A stretch of DNA of 44,118 nucleotides from Chromera velia (GCA_018398765.1 JAHBMJ010000573.1:1-44118); one strand, 5' to 3'. Shown: positions 11,524-24,681, counted from the first letter of the stretch. Notes: generated by a model not told the origin, from the letters alone. Translations and numbers: made by a program.

Positions 11524-12080
11524 CTAATATTTTCTCTGGTGGACAGAAGATGCGACGGAAGATGCCATAGATTCCTGTTCCTCCGTCTCTCTTAGCAGAA
11601 GTAGGACTGGGCGATATGTGGGACCTATTTTCTCTGGTAGACGCACTGGACGGATGATATGACGGAAGATGCCACAGATTCCTATTCCTCCGTCTCTCTT
11701 GGCAGGAGCAGGACTGGGCGATGCAGGACCTATTTTTTCTGGTGGATGGAAGATGCTACAGATTCCCGTTCCTCCGTCTTTCTTGGCAGGAGCAGGACTG
11801 GGCGATGCGGGACCTATTTTCTCTGGTGGATGGAAGATGCGACGGAAGATGCCACAGATTCCCATTCCTCCGTTTCTCTTCGCGGCAGTAGGATGGGGGG
11901 ATACGGGACCTATTTTCTCTGGTGGATGGAAGATGCGATGGAAGATGCTACAGATTCCCGTTCCTTCGTCTCTCTTCATAGCAGCAGGACGGGGGGATGC
12001 AGGACCTATTTTCTCTGGTGGACAGAAGATGTCATAGATTCCCGTTCCTCCGTCTCTCTTGGTAGGAGCAGGATGGGGTG
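11524..12080 (-). repeat. 84/96/105-bp minisatellite open as a repeat protein on the minus strand
   Basis: ACCTATTTTCTCTGG-type segments fall at 11623, 11728, 11812, 11908 and 12004, spaced 105, 84, 96 and 96, all multiples of three. On the minus strand a 242-codon frame (11524-12252) stays open, with repeated PPEKIGP and GTGIC motifs at 28-35-residue spacing. The + strand is also open in places, so openness is weak evidence of coding. No family is recognised; I treat it as a minisatellite that may or may not be translated. Confidence 0.8.
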
Positions 12081-12853
12081 GTGAGCTGATGTTTGTTTCT
12101 GCCCTTTCCGGGAAATCTTGTCTCTGCATCAGTAACATATGTGCAGGCCAGTAACCGAGAGGTACAATGGTACATGCATATGGAGAAAAATTTTTTTTTT
12201 GAAAAAGTGCAAGAACACCAGAAAAAAGTACAATCTCATACCTTGCCGACACTCATCGAACTTGCAAACGTGAAAACACTTCTTTTACACAATGAAATAC
12301 GGTCTTTCTTTCACACACACTGACACAGAGTATGAATGGATTGCGCAAAAGTGAAAAAAAAAAAAACGCGCGAAACAGCGAACCAAAATGAGTGACAGAT
12401 AGGCTGACAGCCATACAAACTTTGTTGTCGGGCGTCTCTTCCATTTTGATCTGCATATCACTCCCTGCCTCACTCCTTCCACCTCTCTCCTCAGCAGAAG
12501 TTGTGTTTTTGCCGCTTCCACCACTACTTACAGCATCTGTCTGTATCGGTTAGGGATACACACTGGAAAAGCAGGGACAGAAAGATTCATCCTAGGCTTC
12601 ATCGCCTTTTTGGAGGGACTCTCGTAGCAGAAGGTCTTTCTCTAGGGTCTTTCTTTTTTAGCTTCTTAACAAAGGTGTCTACCTCCGCCGTTGTCTTTCT
12701 TGCTTCTGAAAATTGCGAACATGTTGCAGAATGAAGGGTACAGAGACAGGAACAGAAGAATTTGGTTATATACAAGAGAAATTCTGTGGAATGTTATACA
12801 TTTTCTAGGTGAGGAAGAGTGAAGAAGAGCCGTGCAAATATGAAGGGATGTCG
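12081..12853. other. No gene recognised
   Basis: Short frames on both strands lack any recognisable motif. A T-rich stretch near 12190 and an A-run near 12354 are the only notable features. Confidence 0.5.
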
Positions 12854-12854
12854 C

Positions 12855-13749
12855 TAGGGGGCCGCACTCCAGATGCCCCCCCTGCTTTAGCTATGTCTCT
12901 TAAAATGTTATAGATAGAATATGAAGAAACCATTAAAACTAGCATAATATTATGAAGCAGATATTGGAGCATCATGTTGGGCTTGTTAAAACTTTGTCTT
13001 TCAAATGTTGGGCTATGTTTTTATCCTTCCCAGCTCTGTCGCCAGGTTCTGTTGGGCTTAGGGTCTGTTGGGCTGTGTTGGGCCTTTTGGGCGGTGCCCA
13101 ACAGTACAAATGGCCCAACAGTAGCCCAACATCACTTTAAAGTGCACAAGAGACATTGTAGAGCCTTTTAGACCAACTAAAAAGCATGTAATCAAAAACA
13201 ACAAAATTAGAGCTCAATGTTGCTTCAATTTGAGCTTTATACTCTTTATAGAACGTAAAAAATGGTCGTTTGAAAATGAGCCACATTTTTTAGAGGTTAA
13301 AGGTTTTAACACCGCCCCTCACTTTCAAATAACGATTTTATAGGTTCTATAAAGAGTATAAAGCTCATACCAAAGCAGCATTTAGCTTTAATTTTGCTTA
13401 TCTTGATTGCGTGCTTTTTAGTTGGTCTAAAAAGCTCTATAATGTTTGTTGTGCACTTTAAAGTGATGTTAGGCTACTGTTGGGCTATTTGTACTGTTGG
13501 GCACCGCCCAACAGGCCCAACACAGCCCAACGCCCAACAAAACCTGGCGACATAACATCATTCAACTTTGAGACACCACAATGTAGCCCAACATCATGAT
13601 TGCACAGATATAAACCGCCCAACATGATTCAGCATGATGTGCTTTATTTGGCAGTTTTAGCCGTTTGTGTATGTTTATCATTTAGGTTCCTATTCAAGAT
13701 GACCGAAATTGGGGTAGAATTTACATATAAGACCAAGTGCGGCCCCCTA
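12855..13749. mobile_element. Fold-back element (MITE-like), 15-bp perfect termini, near-palindromic arms
   Basis: The ends are CTAGGGGGCCGCACT (12854) and its exact reverse complement ending at 13750. A TA on each side could be a Tc1/mariner-type target duplication (12855-12856 and 13748-13749). The inner arms, about 13015-13290 and 13320-13555, are close reverse complements around a short loop near 13290-13320. GTTGGGC/GCCCAAC is repeated many times in the arms. No transposase is encoded. Confidence 0.85.
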
Positions 13750-14117
13750 GAGGATATCGTTTTATAGCTCTGTCATAGTGAATGTCTCTTCCAAACAGAA
13801 AAGCCGGGGTGGATTCAAGCCGGAAAGAAACGAGTTTGCACACAGTACGACCATTTTTTTTGATCGACGCAGATGTATTATTGATTGTACATTCCTTTAC
13901 AACCTCTTTCCTAACTATGGGTTGAAGCACGAATACGCCTACAAAGAACCACGTCGCTCTTTTGCATACGTTCCTGAAGGCTGCGGTCCTTCTCAATCAG
14001 GATGATATTTAGACTGGTGGGGCTTGATTCATTCACTTTTTCGATCGTGTTAAGCTCTGTAAATAGAGAGGCGCACACACATAGCAGTGCATGCATTGTA
14101 ATATGAATTTTCCTATC

Positions 14118-14358
14118 TGGAGCCGCGGCCCATCCACTTGGGAATTTTTGGTACCAGAACTTTAAGACCCCTATCAAATTTTCCCTTTTTTGCCTCCCCC
14201 TTGCCAAACTTTCCCACAAAGGCTCAAATAAGGCAAAAAACACTGCTGAAATCAAAATATCTAACCCATCGAAGGCTAATTTTCTCTAGTCTTTAATACC
14301 AAATATTCCCGAGCTGAAGACCCCTTACCAATTTTTCTAGAGTAGACGGGCCGCGTCT
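14118..14358. repeat. Possible small MITE with degenerate inverted ends
   Basis: A GCGGCCC..ACT..AATTTTTGGTA segment near 14124 is loosely mirrored near 14320-14356 (ACCAATTTTTCTAGAGTAGACGGGCCGCG is too diverged for confidence). AAGACCCCT occurs at both ends. Confidence 0.3.
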
Positions 14359-14448
14359 GAAGCACAGAACCTTTCAGTGCCTTGAAGTCATGCAAATATA
14401 TGAAGAGAAAACATGTTGACCTTCAATCAGACCGGATTGCCAAGACAT

Positions 14449-15708
14449 CCCTATCAAATTGAGACAAATAGGACAAGAAAATGCTTAAAAATTAACCATT
14501 TAGGTCTCAATTTTCATTTTTGGTACACCTCAGTTTCATGAAAAATCTTTATCATACAAGTCTCAAAACTAGTGCGCCTAACTCAATTTTAATACTTTAA
14601 TGTTATCACTAACTTTGAAGCTCTTAGAGAAAAGATTTTTCATACTTTTTACCATTTATCATTTTTGGTAATAAAAAAAAAAAGAATTGGTACATAATTT
14701 TTTCCTATACAAAAAAAATGGTGAATCTATTTTTTTTTTTTTATGAATTGGTAATCTTTTTTTTTTTATGGGTTTAGTTGTTCTTTAGGCTTCTAGTGAG
14801 TGGACAAATGTAGAAATACTAAAAAAAGATACGTGTTTCTAGAAAAAAACAATATATCAAACATATTTTTTGAGAAATTATAAGTATATATATAAGTAAT
14901 AATTGAAATAAATATATTTTGATTTATACATATTGTATAACATTATCAATCAATCAATCAACAGTGTCCTTCTCTTTGTTTTCTCTTTGTTTCGGCCCTT
15001 CTTTTTATTTGTTTCGGCTTCTGCACTCGTTCTTTTATTAAGTCTCTCTTCTCTTTAAAGAGGCTTCTACTAATTCAGGAAGAGGAGGAGGAAGACGAGG
15101 AAGAGGAGGGAGGGGGAGAAAGGGGAATGAGAGCAGGGGGAATGAAGTTAACGTTTCCTTGCATACATCTTTCTGTACAAAATCTGATGTCTTCTTGCAT
15201 CTTGGTTGCAATGCACTCGTTCTTTTGTGAAGCCCCTCTTTCCTGCCCTTCTCTTTGTTTGTTTTGGCTTCTGCACTCGTTCTTTTATTAAGTCTCTCTT
15301 CTCTTTAAAAAGGCTTCTACTAATTCAAAGTGCTCGAAAGCGCTTAGCACTTCTGAAACGCTTCAAACTCTTCTAGTTTAGACACAACAAAATTGAGACC
15401 TAAATGGTACGAAATGGTACTAAATGATATGAAAAATCATACTTTTTAACTAAAAAAAAATATGTACCAATTCTTTTTTTTTCGATTATCAAAAATGGTA
15501 AATGGTAAAAAGTATGAAAAATCTTTTCTCTAAGAGCTTCAAAGTTAGTGATAACATTAAAGTATTAAAATTGAGCTAGGCGCACTAGTTTTGAGACTTG
15601 TATGATAAATATTTTTCATGAAACTAAGGTGTACCAAAAATGAAAATTGAGACCTAGATAGTCAATTTTTAACCATTTTCTTGTCCCATTTATCTCAATT
15701 TGATAGGG
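14449..15708. mobile_element. Fold-back TIR element, arms about 260 bp, internal direct repeats
   Basis: The ends are CCCTATCAAATTGAGA (14449) and TCTCAATTTGATAGGG (to 15708). Similarity continues inward for about 260 bp, to about 14720 and from about 15445, including AAAAGATTTTTCATACTTTTTACCATTTA on the left and its reverse complement on the right. The centre has an 85-bp direct repeat (about 14993-15078 and 15246-15331, TTCTTTTATTAAGTCTCTCT). No clean target duplication and no protein were seen. Confidence 0.8.
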
Positions 15709-17423
15709 TGCAAGCATGACAGCCGACAGGCTTGGTTGGTGAAACTCTTAGGACAACTAGCTATCATCCACTACATGTCCGGATGAAGGAAGCACGAATG
15801 GGTGAGAAATCGTGGGAAGATGACAGAATCAAGAGGGACCCGGTGCCACTGGGAAGAAAGAGGTTGAGAGAGAAAGGAACGCTTGCAGTATGGTTGCCGC
15901 CTTGCGCTATGGAAAACAATGTGATAACTAATCACATACAGAGGAATTCGTTTCGAATGCACGGCCAAAAGCGCATACTGTGGAAATTAAAGAAGAGTTA
16001 ATTAACTTTCATATTGACTGACCTTCAAGTTCAAAATGTTTTCCACAGTGCTCCTCAAAATTTGAAAGCGCCTCCAAACGTTGGTCATCACTGATTGCTT
16101 CCGTACTGATAAGCTGCTGGTCTGTGATGCTTAGATTTCATGGGATTCTGTGATAGTGCAGAAATTTATAGATTTTCCTTTCAGTCATAGGGGGGTTTTG
16201 CACTTGGGTCGACAGTTCCTTCAACATTTGAATCGTCCTCATTCCTTCTTGAAGCCCCATACCTGTCACTGTCACTGAGCTAAACGTGGAGAAAAAATGA
16301 GAAAAAAAGGACCAGATGCGCGCTTACCAAAGAACCAGATGCACCCTTTATCATCTGCATGGTCCTAAGATCTAAAATCTTTGTATTGGAATGTATGCCT
16401 CCAGAGAAGTCGTCGCCGATTATCATAATGAAGGACTTCGGAAACGTGAATGCATTTTGACGTGGCTTCCATCTAAAACATGGGGAAAAAGAGGGTCTCA
16501 GGGAACCATTCAGCCAGACAGATAGAGCAAAAAGTTCTTAAAAAAAGCTATAGCCACCCCCCAGGAGGTTCCCGAAGTTCGGGCACTCCAACTTTCGGTA
16601 TGGGAAACAATGACATCGAATCCAATTGACAAAGCTTGTAGTTATGCAGTTAAATCAATCTCAGTCTGACTGATCTTCCCGAAGGCATCAAATTGATTAA
16701 AGAATTGAGATGTATTGAGCTATCTTAAATTGCATTAGTTGCTGTTTCGGCGGAGAAGATCTAGGATTCAACAGTCTCTACATATTATCTGATAATCTAT
16801 GTTGCAGTCGGTTCTGAGTATATATGTAGGACAAAAATTTGCTTGAAATATATATGATCGATGTATTCGATCTGATATTTTCTGACATAGAAAAACAAAA
16901 AGTTAAAAGAAAAGTTTTGTTTGCACGTATTTACGCGTGAAGGCAACTCTAGGCGCCGGCTAGAGAAAAAAAAAAAAAGAAGCGATTTGAGGAGATCTTT
17001 TTTTTTTTCTTCTTTTTTTTCTTACTTTTTAACCCTGAAGAACACTCAGTAACAGTTGTGCAACACACAAACAACACTTGTATAACACTTGAACAACAGT
17101 TGTTTGACTGATATAGAAAAAAGAAAGAAAAAAAGTAAAGGACTTTAGGGGATCTTTTTTTTTTTTTCTGGCCAACACCTAGAAGTAACTGTGAAAATTA
17201 AGTTTATGCGTCTTTGGAGGGCCAGCAGCTCACGTAAATCCAAAACCCCGAGAAGTATCGGAAATTTGCATAAAAAAATTATATGCATGTGATTTTCAAG
17301 TACTACTGCCTGATTGAAAACCGAACTACTATGTCATCGCCGTCAAAGGTTGTATATTGTAGGATATTGTAGCATATTGAGGTTTGTAAACAGTCTTTTA
17401 ATACAGATTGATGTGTTTTATAC
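15709..17423. other. No gene recognised
   Basis: A small frame at 15732-16001 has no recognisable motif. A- and T-rich purine/pyrimidine blocks near 16960-17010 and 17115-17170 are imperfect copies of each other (GGGATCTTTTTTTTT-type). Confidence 0.5.
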
Positions 17424-17885
17424 TGTAACAACTTCCTGCTGCCTTGGAAGTAGCGGCAGAACAGATAATGACAGACACAGAGAGCGAGACCAGAGATGAG
17501 GCCTAGACGGAGAGACGGATCTACAAACTCTACCGACTCTAGCTAACTCTAAAAATCTCAGTCAGCTAAGCAATAGGATATGGATAGATTTTTAGCCATT
17601 CATAAAGTCCAGAGGATTCATAGTTCGAAGTTGAACTTGACTTGACTAGCTTGCTAAGAAAAAACAGTCTCAAGACCGGGCAAACAGAATGAACGATCTC
17701 AGCGAGACAGCTGAGAGCAGATTAAATCTAACCGGTCTTGGGGCCCACGCAAATGCAAAAACAAGCTTTCTGGGGCCAGACAGACAGAACGTCGCGGCAG
17801 GCGATCAAAGCAAAGACGCCACACTTGCGAGAAGGACCGAACGGCGGCAGTGGGACGGCAGCATCGTGGAAGGTAGGACACTACA
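17424..17885 (+). repeat. Left LTR (462 bp)
   Basis: Uninterrupted copy. It supplies the reference sequence showing where the right LTR was split: GAACTTGACTTG|ACTAGCTTGC. Confidence 0.85.
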
Positions 17886-20800
17886 CATCCCGCCCTCTCA
17901 CTGGCAAGGAAATCGCGCCCTCACGATCACTCAAACACAATCGAGCATGCGCAGGAAGGAATAAGAGGCGATCAAAAAGACTGAAAAGAGCATGATCATT
18001 GAGACATAATACAAACACATGCAACTAACAGAACGCTTTCGAGCATGTAGTCAAAGGAATCAAATCTTGAGCGTGCTTGTAGCATGACAGAGGCATTGCA
18101 AGAAAACTTGGACATAGGATTCCTTTTCACACTATCATTGACACAGTCATTCATGGTCAATAGACTCCCAAAAGTCAGACACGGCAAGCTGACAAGCGGA
18201 AAAGTTTCCTACTATTGATGGAAGTCAATCAGACTGACAAGCGCAAACATAAACAGATTTGCAATGCACCCTTTTTTTTCTTTCATGCATTCATCTGCGC
18301 TGGAAGTGCCCCTACTGGGTGGTGCTATCACCATTGCCTCGCCGGTAACGCTAACCTGCCAGGTCTTTCACTGAAAAACCCATTTTAGGGATGTTGACTT
18401 GCTTGGGTCTGCCGAAGCATACCATCTCTACCAGATGGCAGAGTCCGTCATCCAACGGCTGCAAGCTTCCCAATGCAAGGCCTTATACCCTTCTAGTTTT
18501 ACATGCGCCAATCAAACCTTTCATACCCCCTCAAAAGAAAGAACGACAGAGAGCAAGACACAGTCAGGCCCGTGCAGTCATATGTATGCATGCATCTCCA
18601 TGCCAATATATACGCTCGCACTCGTTTGCTTCATTTTCTCCTTATCTTTCTCTCTTTCGCTCTCTTTCTCAGACCGGCCTGCTGGGAGAAAGCGGACGAC
18701 AGACAGAATTGTATACCTGCAATAGATCTCCTTCCAGTTCTCTTCTCTGAATGCAGGAAGACGGGCAGACCGAGGGACGAACAAACGTGAAGAAACGAAG
18801 AAACCAGAAGGCAGCAGCAGAAAGCTTCACGCACATATCTTCACGTCTCTTTCCTTCGCTCTCTTCTCTCTCACTTCCTTCCCGACGACAGTCACTGCAT
18901 GCGCGTCTCTTCGCTTACTGTCACCAATACTATAGATCGACCGTACAAAATGGATGCAGACGGGGCAAGCAACTGAGTGCAGTAGAAATACGTGAGAGAG
19001 AGATACAGCAAACCTTGCATTCGGACGTGAGGCAAGAAACGGACAGAAAGTGACAGAAGCCTGGTGGTACACCGTCTTATTCCATGCAGATGCTTACGTA
19101 GAGATAGCTGGCTCCTCTAAGGTTCCCATCAACTCCCGTACTGCGAGGAGGAGAGGCGATACCCTAGGCGATACCCATGCAAAGAACCCAGAGGGCCTCC
19201 AGAGCATCGACATCCCCCTGCAGGGAGAAGAGGCAGAAGGGATAAAGAGACATCCACGGCTATCAAATCGCTTCTTTTCTTTTCTCGTTAAAACAGACAT
19301 CTCTCTCTCTCAAGATTTGTTCTCTCTTTGCCCCTCTTCTATTCATTTTCTCTTTATCTCTTCCAGTCTCTTTTACTCAAAAGGGGACGGCCAGGCAGAA
19401 CACGAAACGCTCCAAAGCAGCGAGAGAAACGAGAAGGAGAGAGCGAATGAAGGCCTACAATGAAGGCACTCCCTCGTGCGCTCATGTTCTCAGCCACACG
19501 AGGGGTCTGACTCACAAGCCACGTACAAAGCAAAGCTAAAAGAAGCGGCAAAAGGAGAGAGATCACTCTTTTAAAAGGAGTTCCAGAAGTTCCGAATGCG
19601 CGGTATATGCGGCGCTCGACTTATTGTTCTCACAGTCCGCCTCTTTGATGCTCAGCTTCATAATGAGCTCAATCTCTCCCCCAGGTTCAGTGTAGCGGTG
19701 CAAGGGCGGTCAAAGACAGTCGCGGGCATGCGCAGGCATAAGCGCATGGTGGCGGCATCAGGCAGTCCTCTGCCCGTCACGTATGTACGTGACGTAGGGG
19801 TAGGCGATCGACTTCCGGTGCTTGTTTCGACAAAGGTATTGGTGGTCTCGGCAAACACAAACACACATCGTGCATGTCAGTGGCTGCATAGAGGGAGGGA
19901 GGGAAGGGAACAGCAGGTGCTGCACACTGCTCTTCTGACTGATGCTTTGTATCTTCTTCTGCCTTTCTTTTTTATTACACCCACACAGCTTGCTTTCTCA
20001 TCACTGACATTTCAATGCATGCATACATTTTATTCATGCACACTCTCTTACACTTTTCATTCTTTATTCTCTTCCATTCTCATCTTCTATTATCATCTTC
20101 CTTTGCCGGGCAGTAGGGTGATTTCCCTTTACATGATGATCCTGGCCAATCATCGGTCCTTCCTCCCAGGCGGCTGGGTATTTACGGAGCCCTGGCCTCT
20201 CATAGCCATTAACGGAGGCTCGAGTCGCTCGTAGCTATTTACAGAGGCTCCGAATTGTTGTCACCCCTCTTGTATAGCCATTGACATTCTGCGTTTCACT
20301 CCTTTTTGGCGGCCATTGACGTCCGCGTTTCTCTCCCCCTTCTTGCAGCAATTGACGTCCGCGTTCCTCCGACCCTTCTCCCCCCCTTTCTCCGCCCCCC
20401 TGGCATACCGGCTCTATCCGTGTGGTAAGCTATCCCCCCTTAGTCCTCCACCCTCGCACACTGGCTCTCCTTTCCCTCATTGTCCCTATTCCCTCCCCCA
20501 GTAGCCCCCTCTACATTCTTCTTCATGCTGGGAACACCCGGCTTCTCTTTTATGCAACTCTTTCCCTTCGTTTCCCTCATCCGTCTCCCTGGTGTGCATC
20601 GGGCACACACGTTTTTCTATAGTCTCTCACTGCTTTACTCTTCTCAACAAATGCTTTCATGGCATCTCACATCCATCCATAGACAGCAGTCATTCTCAGT
20701 CACACCACAAATGCACATGCTTGCACGAACTGTCTCACTCAAAGCAAAAAGATGTGTCTTCCTGCTGCCCGACCTACCAAAGTCGTTGGATGACCAGTCT

Positions 20801-21371
20801 AACGAGCAAAGGCAGATGGTTGGCGTTTGCAAGCCACACAGGCTGGCCAGACCCGGGCAGACAAGCAAGCGACCACAGCAAGGCAAGTGAAGGAGATCAG
20901 TCTTCTCTCGCACTGAAGACAAAGACAAAATAGCCAGTCAACATACATATACAGAAAAAATAAAACCAACTGCCCATTTCTTCTCCAGTCTGCTTGTTGT
21001 CGGCAAGCCTGATCGTCTCCAAGTTTCTCTTCAGTCTTCATAGGAAAAGGTTCTCTTCCCGGCCGTCTCCACTTTTTTCCGACTTCACAACAAGTTCTGT
21101 CTCCCGTCTCCAGGTTTTTCCTCAGGTCCTGAGAAAGAAAAGTTCTGACCAGACGAGAAGAGCAAGAGAAGAGCTCTGGTCAGCTGACACGGGACGTAAG
21201 GGGTCTCTGACACCCTCTTTCACAGTCTTCTGACTGTGCCCCGGCGGTTGGGAAAGGAGACGGATGCATGGACGCAGACGCTCTTCCCGAATGAAGATGG
21301 AGGAAACTGAGGCGATAACTGAATCCACAACAGAAGGAAGTAGTCACCTCTTGCTGAAGCAAGTCACCACA
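17886..21371. other. Internal region of the LTR element; no recognisable protein
   Basis: The longest frame (19596-20234, +) has no retroelement motif and spans low-complexity sequence. Pyrimidine-rich stretches dominate 19900-20560. TGCATGCA is present at 18587 and 20016. Short duplications such as TTGACGTCCGCGTT occur near 20320 and 20350. Confidence 0.6.
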
Positions 21372-21580
21372 TGTAACAACTTCCTGCTGCCTTGGAGGTA
21401 ACGGTAGGACAGATGGAGAGCTAGACCAGAGACAAAGCCTAGACAAAGAGACGGATTTACAAACTCTACCGACTCTAGCTTAGTCTAAAAATCTTAGTCA
21501 ACTAAGGAATAGGATATGGATAGATCCTTAGCCATTCGTAGAGTCCAGAGGATTTATAGTTCGAAGTTGAACTTGACTTG
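21372..21580 (+). repeat. Right LTR, 5' part
   Basis: Matches the first part of the left LTR with substitutions and a small deletion, and stops at GAACTTGACTTG where the TIR element begins. Confidence 0.85.
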
Positions 21581-23224
21581 AAACTGACTGTACTGACAAT
21601 TGAAACTTTTATACTAGAAAGTGACTTTTAATTTTCTATATATCATACTAAATTTTATATAAAAAACTAAGTCTTTAAAGCACTTAGAATGATTTTATTT
21701 ATTGTTTCTTACCTGCATGAAAGTATGAACAACTTTTAAAGATAAGGTTTAATGGGTTTGTGGTGTGTATGTTGGAAATTGTTGGACGTGAGTGAGGTAA
21801 AAGAGTTATAGTATGTTAATATGTCGGGGAGTGATTGTAAACTCTGCAGGCATATGACAATGCGCAGTGTAATGCACAAACAAGCTAACTTTTACTTCTA
21901 ATGGAACACGCCGAATCCGCACACTGATGTAAGGAGGGAGCACACAGCGGGCAACCCCCATGAAAGGTAAGAATGAATGTCTGCAAACAGATCTGCCGAT
22001 TTGACACCCACAGAAAGCAGTTCAACCAAATAAATATTGAGCACTATGACCGTGTAAGAGGTAAATGCTTAGCTTCTGAAAGTCTGATCGATCCATGGCC
22101 TCTAGCCAGAGGGCCTTGCCTATGACCGGCCATCATAGCGTTCTTGTTTTTTCTAGGTGAGGCCCGGCACTGGCGGGCACTGACCACTGGGTCTTAGTCC
22201 ATCCAGGAGCCCTACCTCCAAATTTTCATGCAAACAAGAGCTGTGCCTCACTTCCACAACTTCAGATCACCTGAGATTACTAGCCGTAATGTTTCTTCAC
22301 GAAACTCAAGCACCGACAAACGGTCCTCCGAGAAAGCCTCAGTCTGACCTGTAGCACAGATATGCAAAAATTCATAAAGTAGCTCACCTTTTGGCTACCC
22401 AGAGCTGGCCCCCTCATCCAGAAAGCCTTTCTACCTCCTCATCTAAAGCTTGTTAGAGCACATGCACGGAAAAAATTCAATAGAAGCTTTACTGGGGCAA
22501 CTTTGTAGGCCCTTTTACGTGGAGACGGGCCGTGCCCTTCGTGATGGAAGATCGAAATTGCCCTCTCAGGGCAACCAGTAGAATAAATGTCATAAAACTA
22601 AGAAAAAAGCAAAAAAACCAATCCTCTAAGCTTTCGATAAAACCTACTTTCATCGCTAGAGAGCAAGTTTGTGTGATGGGAGAGAAGTAGTACTAGGTCG
22701 TGCTCTGATCGACTTGAAACATTTGACGGAAAGCCGATTTTGGGAGCTAATTTTAGATTGGACAACCATATGATGGCCCTGGAAGGCAAGCTACGCGTTG
22801 CGGGCTAGGGCCTGGCCGGCCACCAAGGCTAAAAAGCACTTCTCAGCTGCGCGCTGACCCATTAAAATGCCGATCTGAAAAATTCAGTCAGGTCTTCAGA
22901 AAGTTCTCCTCCAGTCAGAAAGTCGGGTCAACAGAATGGGCCTGTATCCATAAAATCTCATTGTCAAGCGTTCCATTGGATTGTATTGGAAGGCTTAATA
23001 ACGACAAAATCGTGTTCAGCTTGTTGTTCCAGAACCTCATTTTTGGAAGGGTTACAGATTCGGGAGTTTTGTCCCCCTCCGGTATCTGTGTTGACTGGAC
23101 ACCTCTGGTAGCTCGTGGGAGTGGTTGCCTTGGTACAAAGGAGTTGTACAACAACTAGAAGGGTTGCTAGACTGGTTTGGATCGCTCAATCAGGTCAGTT
23201 CGTTTTGTGTCGTTCCACCAGCAA

Positions 23225-23425
23225 CAAAGGGGGGTAGACGCTCTCACAGAGGTACGAAACGACCGTTTTTCGTATGCCTGATAGAGGGAGGGGGCCGACC
23301 TGCTCTCCTAGACACATTTTGGAAGCAAACCTGCAGAGCAGGTCGGACCCGCCCCCTCTACCAGGGGTACCAAATTTAGTCGTTTCGTACCCCTGCAAGA
23401 GGGTCCACCCCCCTTTCCCAATGAG
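23225..23425. repeat. Long imperfect palindrome (about 95-bp arms) inside the TIR element
   Basis: GGTACGAAACGAC on the left matches GTCGTTTCGTACC on the right, and CCGACCTGCTCT matches AGAGCAGGTCGG, around a loop of about 25 nt. Outer parts pair more weakly. Transcribed, it would form a long hairpin. Confidence 0.8.
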
Positions 23426-23774
23426 GGAATTGAAAAAATCTTGTTTGCAGAGATGAGCCTTCTTGATGCATGCAGAAGGCTTTGTACGATGTCTGTGAGT
23501 GTTTCTATGTGGCTGCAACCTAGCCATTGTGGTTTCTGAATGACTGACCGGTCTGTCCTCGGCAAGACATAAAACTGCCGTCTCCCTTTGCGTATGTTGT
23601 TCACCCCTGCCCCCCTCCTCTGCTCTTTGCAGGTCGTGGGTCTCCTCCATGAGACGCTTGTTTTATGTTCCAGGCCTTCCTTAACTCCTCTAGAGGTAGG
23701 TCTTTTCATCTTCGTTGCGCCCGCAGTCTTCAGACTGTGAAAGGGAGCAGTACCCATACGTGCCGAGCCTATAT

Positions 23775-24530
23775 TTTTTTCTACTGACCTGACTGCCTCC
23801 GAAATTTTGCCCTTCTTGCCTGCTTGATTGCCCTCTAGCTTTCGGCCTTTCTGTCTGGCTAAATGCTTTCCCAATTTTAGCCTTTCTGCCCGCCCTATTG
23901 CCTTCTTAATTTCGGCCTTCGCCGCGCTCTCAATTTTAGTCTGCCTACCTGCCCGATTGCCTTCCTAATTTTGGCCTTCTTACCTGCTTGACTGCTTTTT
24001 AGAGTTTTACATTCCTGCCATGCTGACTGCTTTCTGATTTCGGCCTTTTTGCCTGCCTCGCTGCCCTCCAAATTTAAGTTTCTGTCTGCCTCAATGCTTT
24101 TTAAATTTCGGTCTTTCTGTCTACCTGACTGACTTTGCAATTTCGGCCTTCCTGCCTGTCCGGTTGCCTTCCCAATTTCGGCTTTCCTGCCTGCCTGATA
24201 GTCTTCCCTATTTCGGCCTTCCTTCTTGCCCAAGTTTCCTCCTAATGCCTCCTAATTACTCCTAATTTCGGTCATCCTGCTTGCCCGATGGCCTTCTCAA
24301 TTTTATTCTTCCTGCTGGCCCGGCTGTCTTCCCAAGTTTGGCCTTCTTGTGTGTCTGACTGCCTCTCAGAGTTCGTTCTTTCTGCTCACATGCCTGCTTT
24401 CCAATTTTAGTCTTCTTGGCGGCCTGACTGCTTTCCAATTTCGGCCTTCTTGCCCGTTTGATTGCCTTCCCAATTTCGGCCTTCCTGCCCGTCCGATTGC
24501 TTTCACAATTTCGGTCTTCCTGCTTTTATG
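23775..24530. repeat. About 35-bp degenerate minisatellite
   Basis: The core TTGCCTTCCCAATTTCGGCC recurs every 33-37 bp with heavy variation. On the minus strand parts are open and give Gly/Lys/Arg-rich peptides with GRPKL and GKKAEI repeats. I see no reason to call a gene. Confidence 0.85.
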
Positions 24531-24681
24531 TATCATTCTGATGCAAATTAAAAATACAGGTTGTGTTTGCATACATGCTTTTATATGTATTCTGGCGATT
24601 CAACTGACTTTCTGTTTATGTGCACGTATTTCTGCAGGTGGCGTTCACGGGTGTGCATGTTTGATATATACTGAGATACCG

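Noticed and set aside
19596..20234. 212-codon + strand frame inside the LTR element as gag
   Set aside because: No zinc knuckle or capsid-like pattern; the second half is low-complexity pyrimidine-rich sequence.
23775..24530. CRISPR-like array of short repeats
   Set aside because: The 35-bp units are contiguous and degenerate with no spacers, and the genome is eukaryotic; it is a minisatellite.
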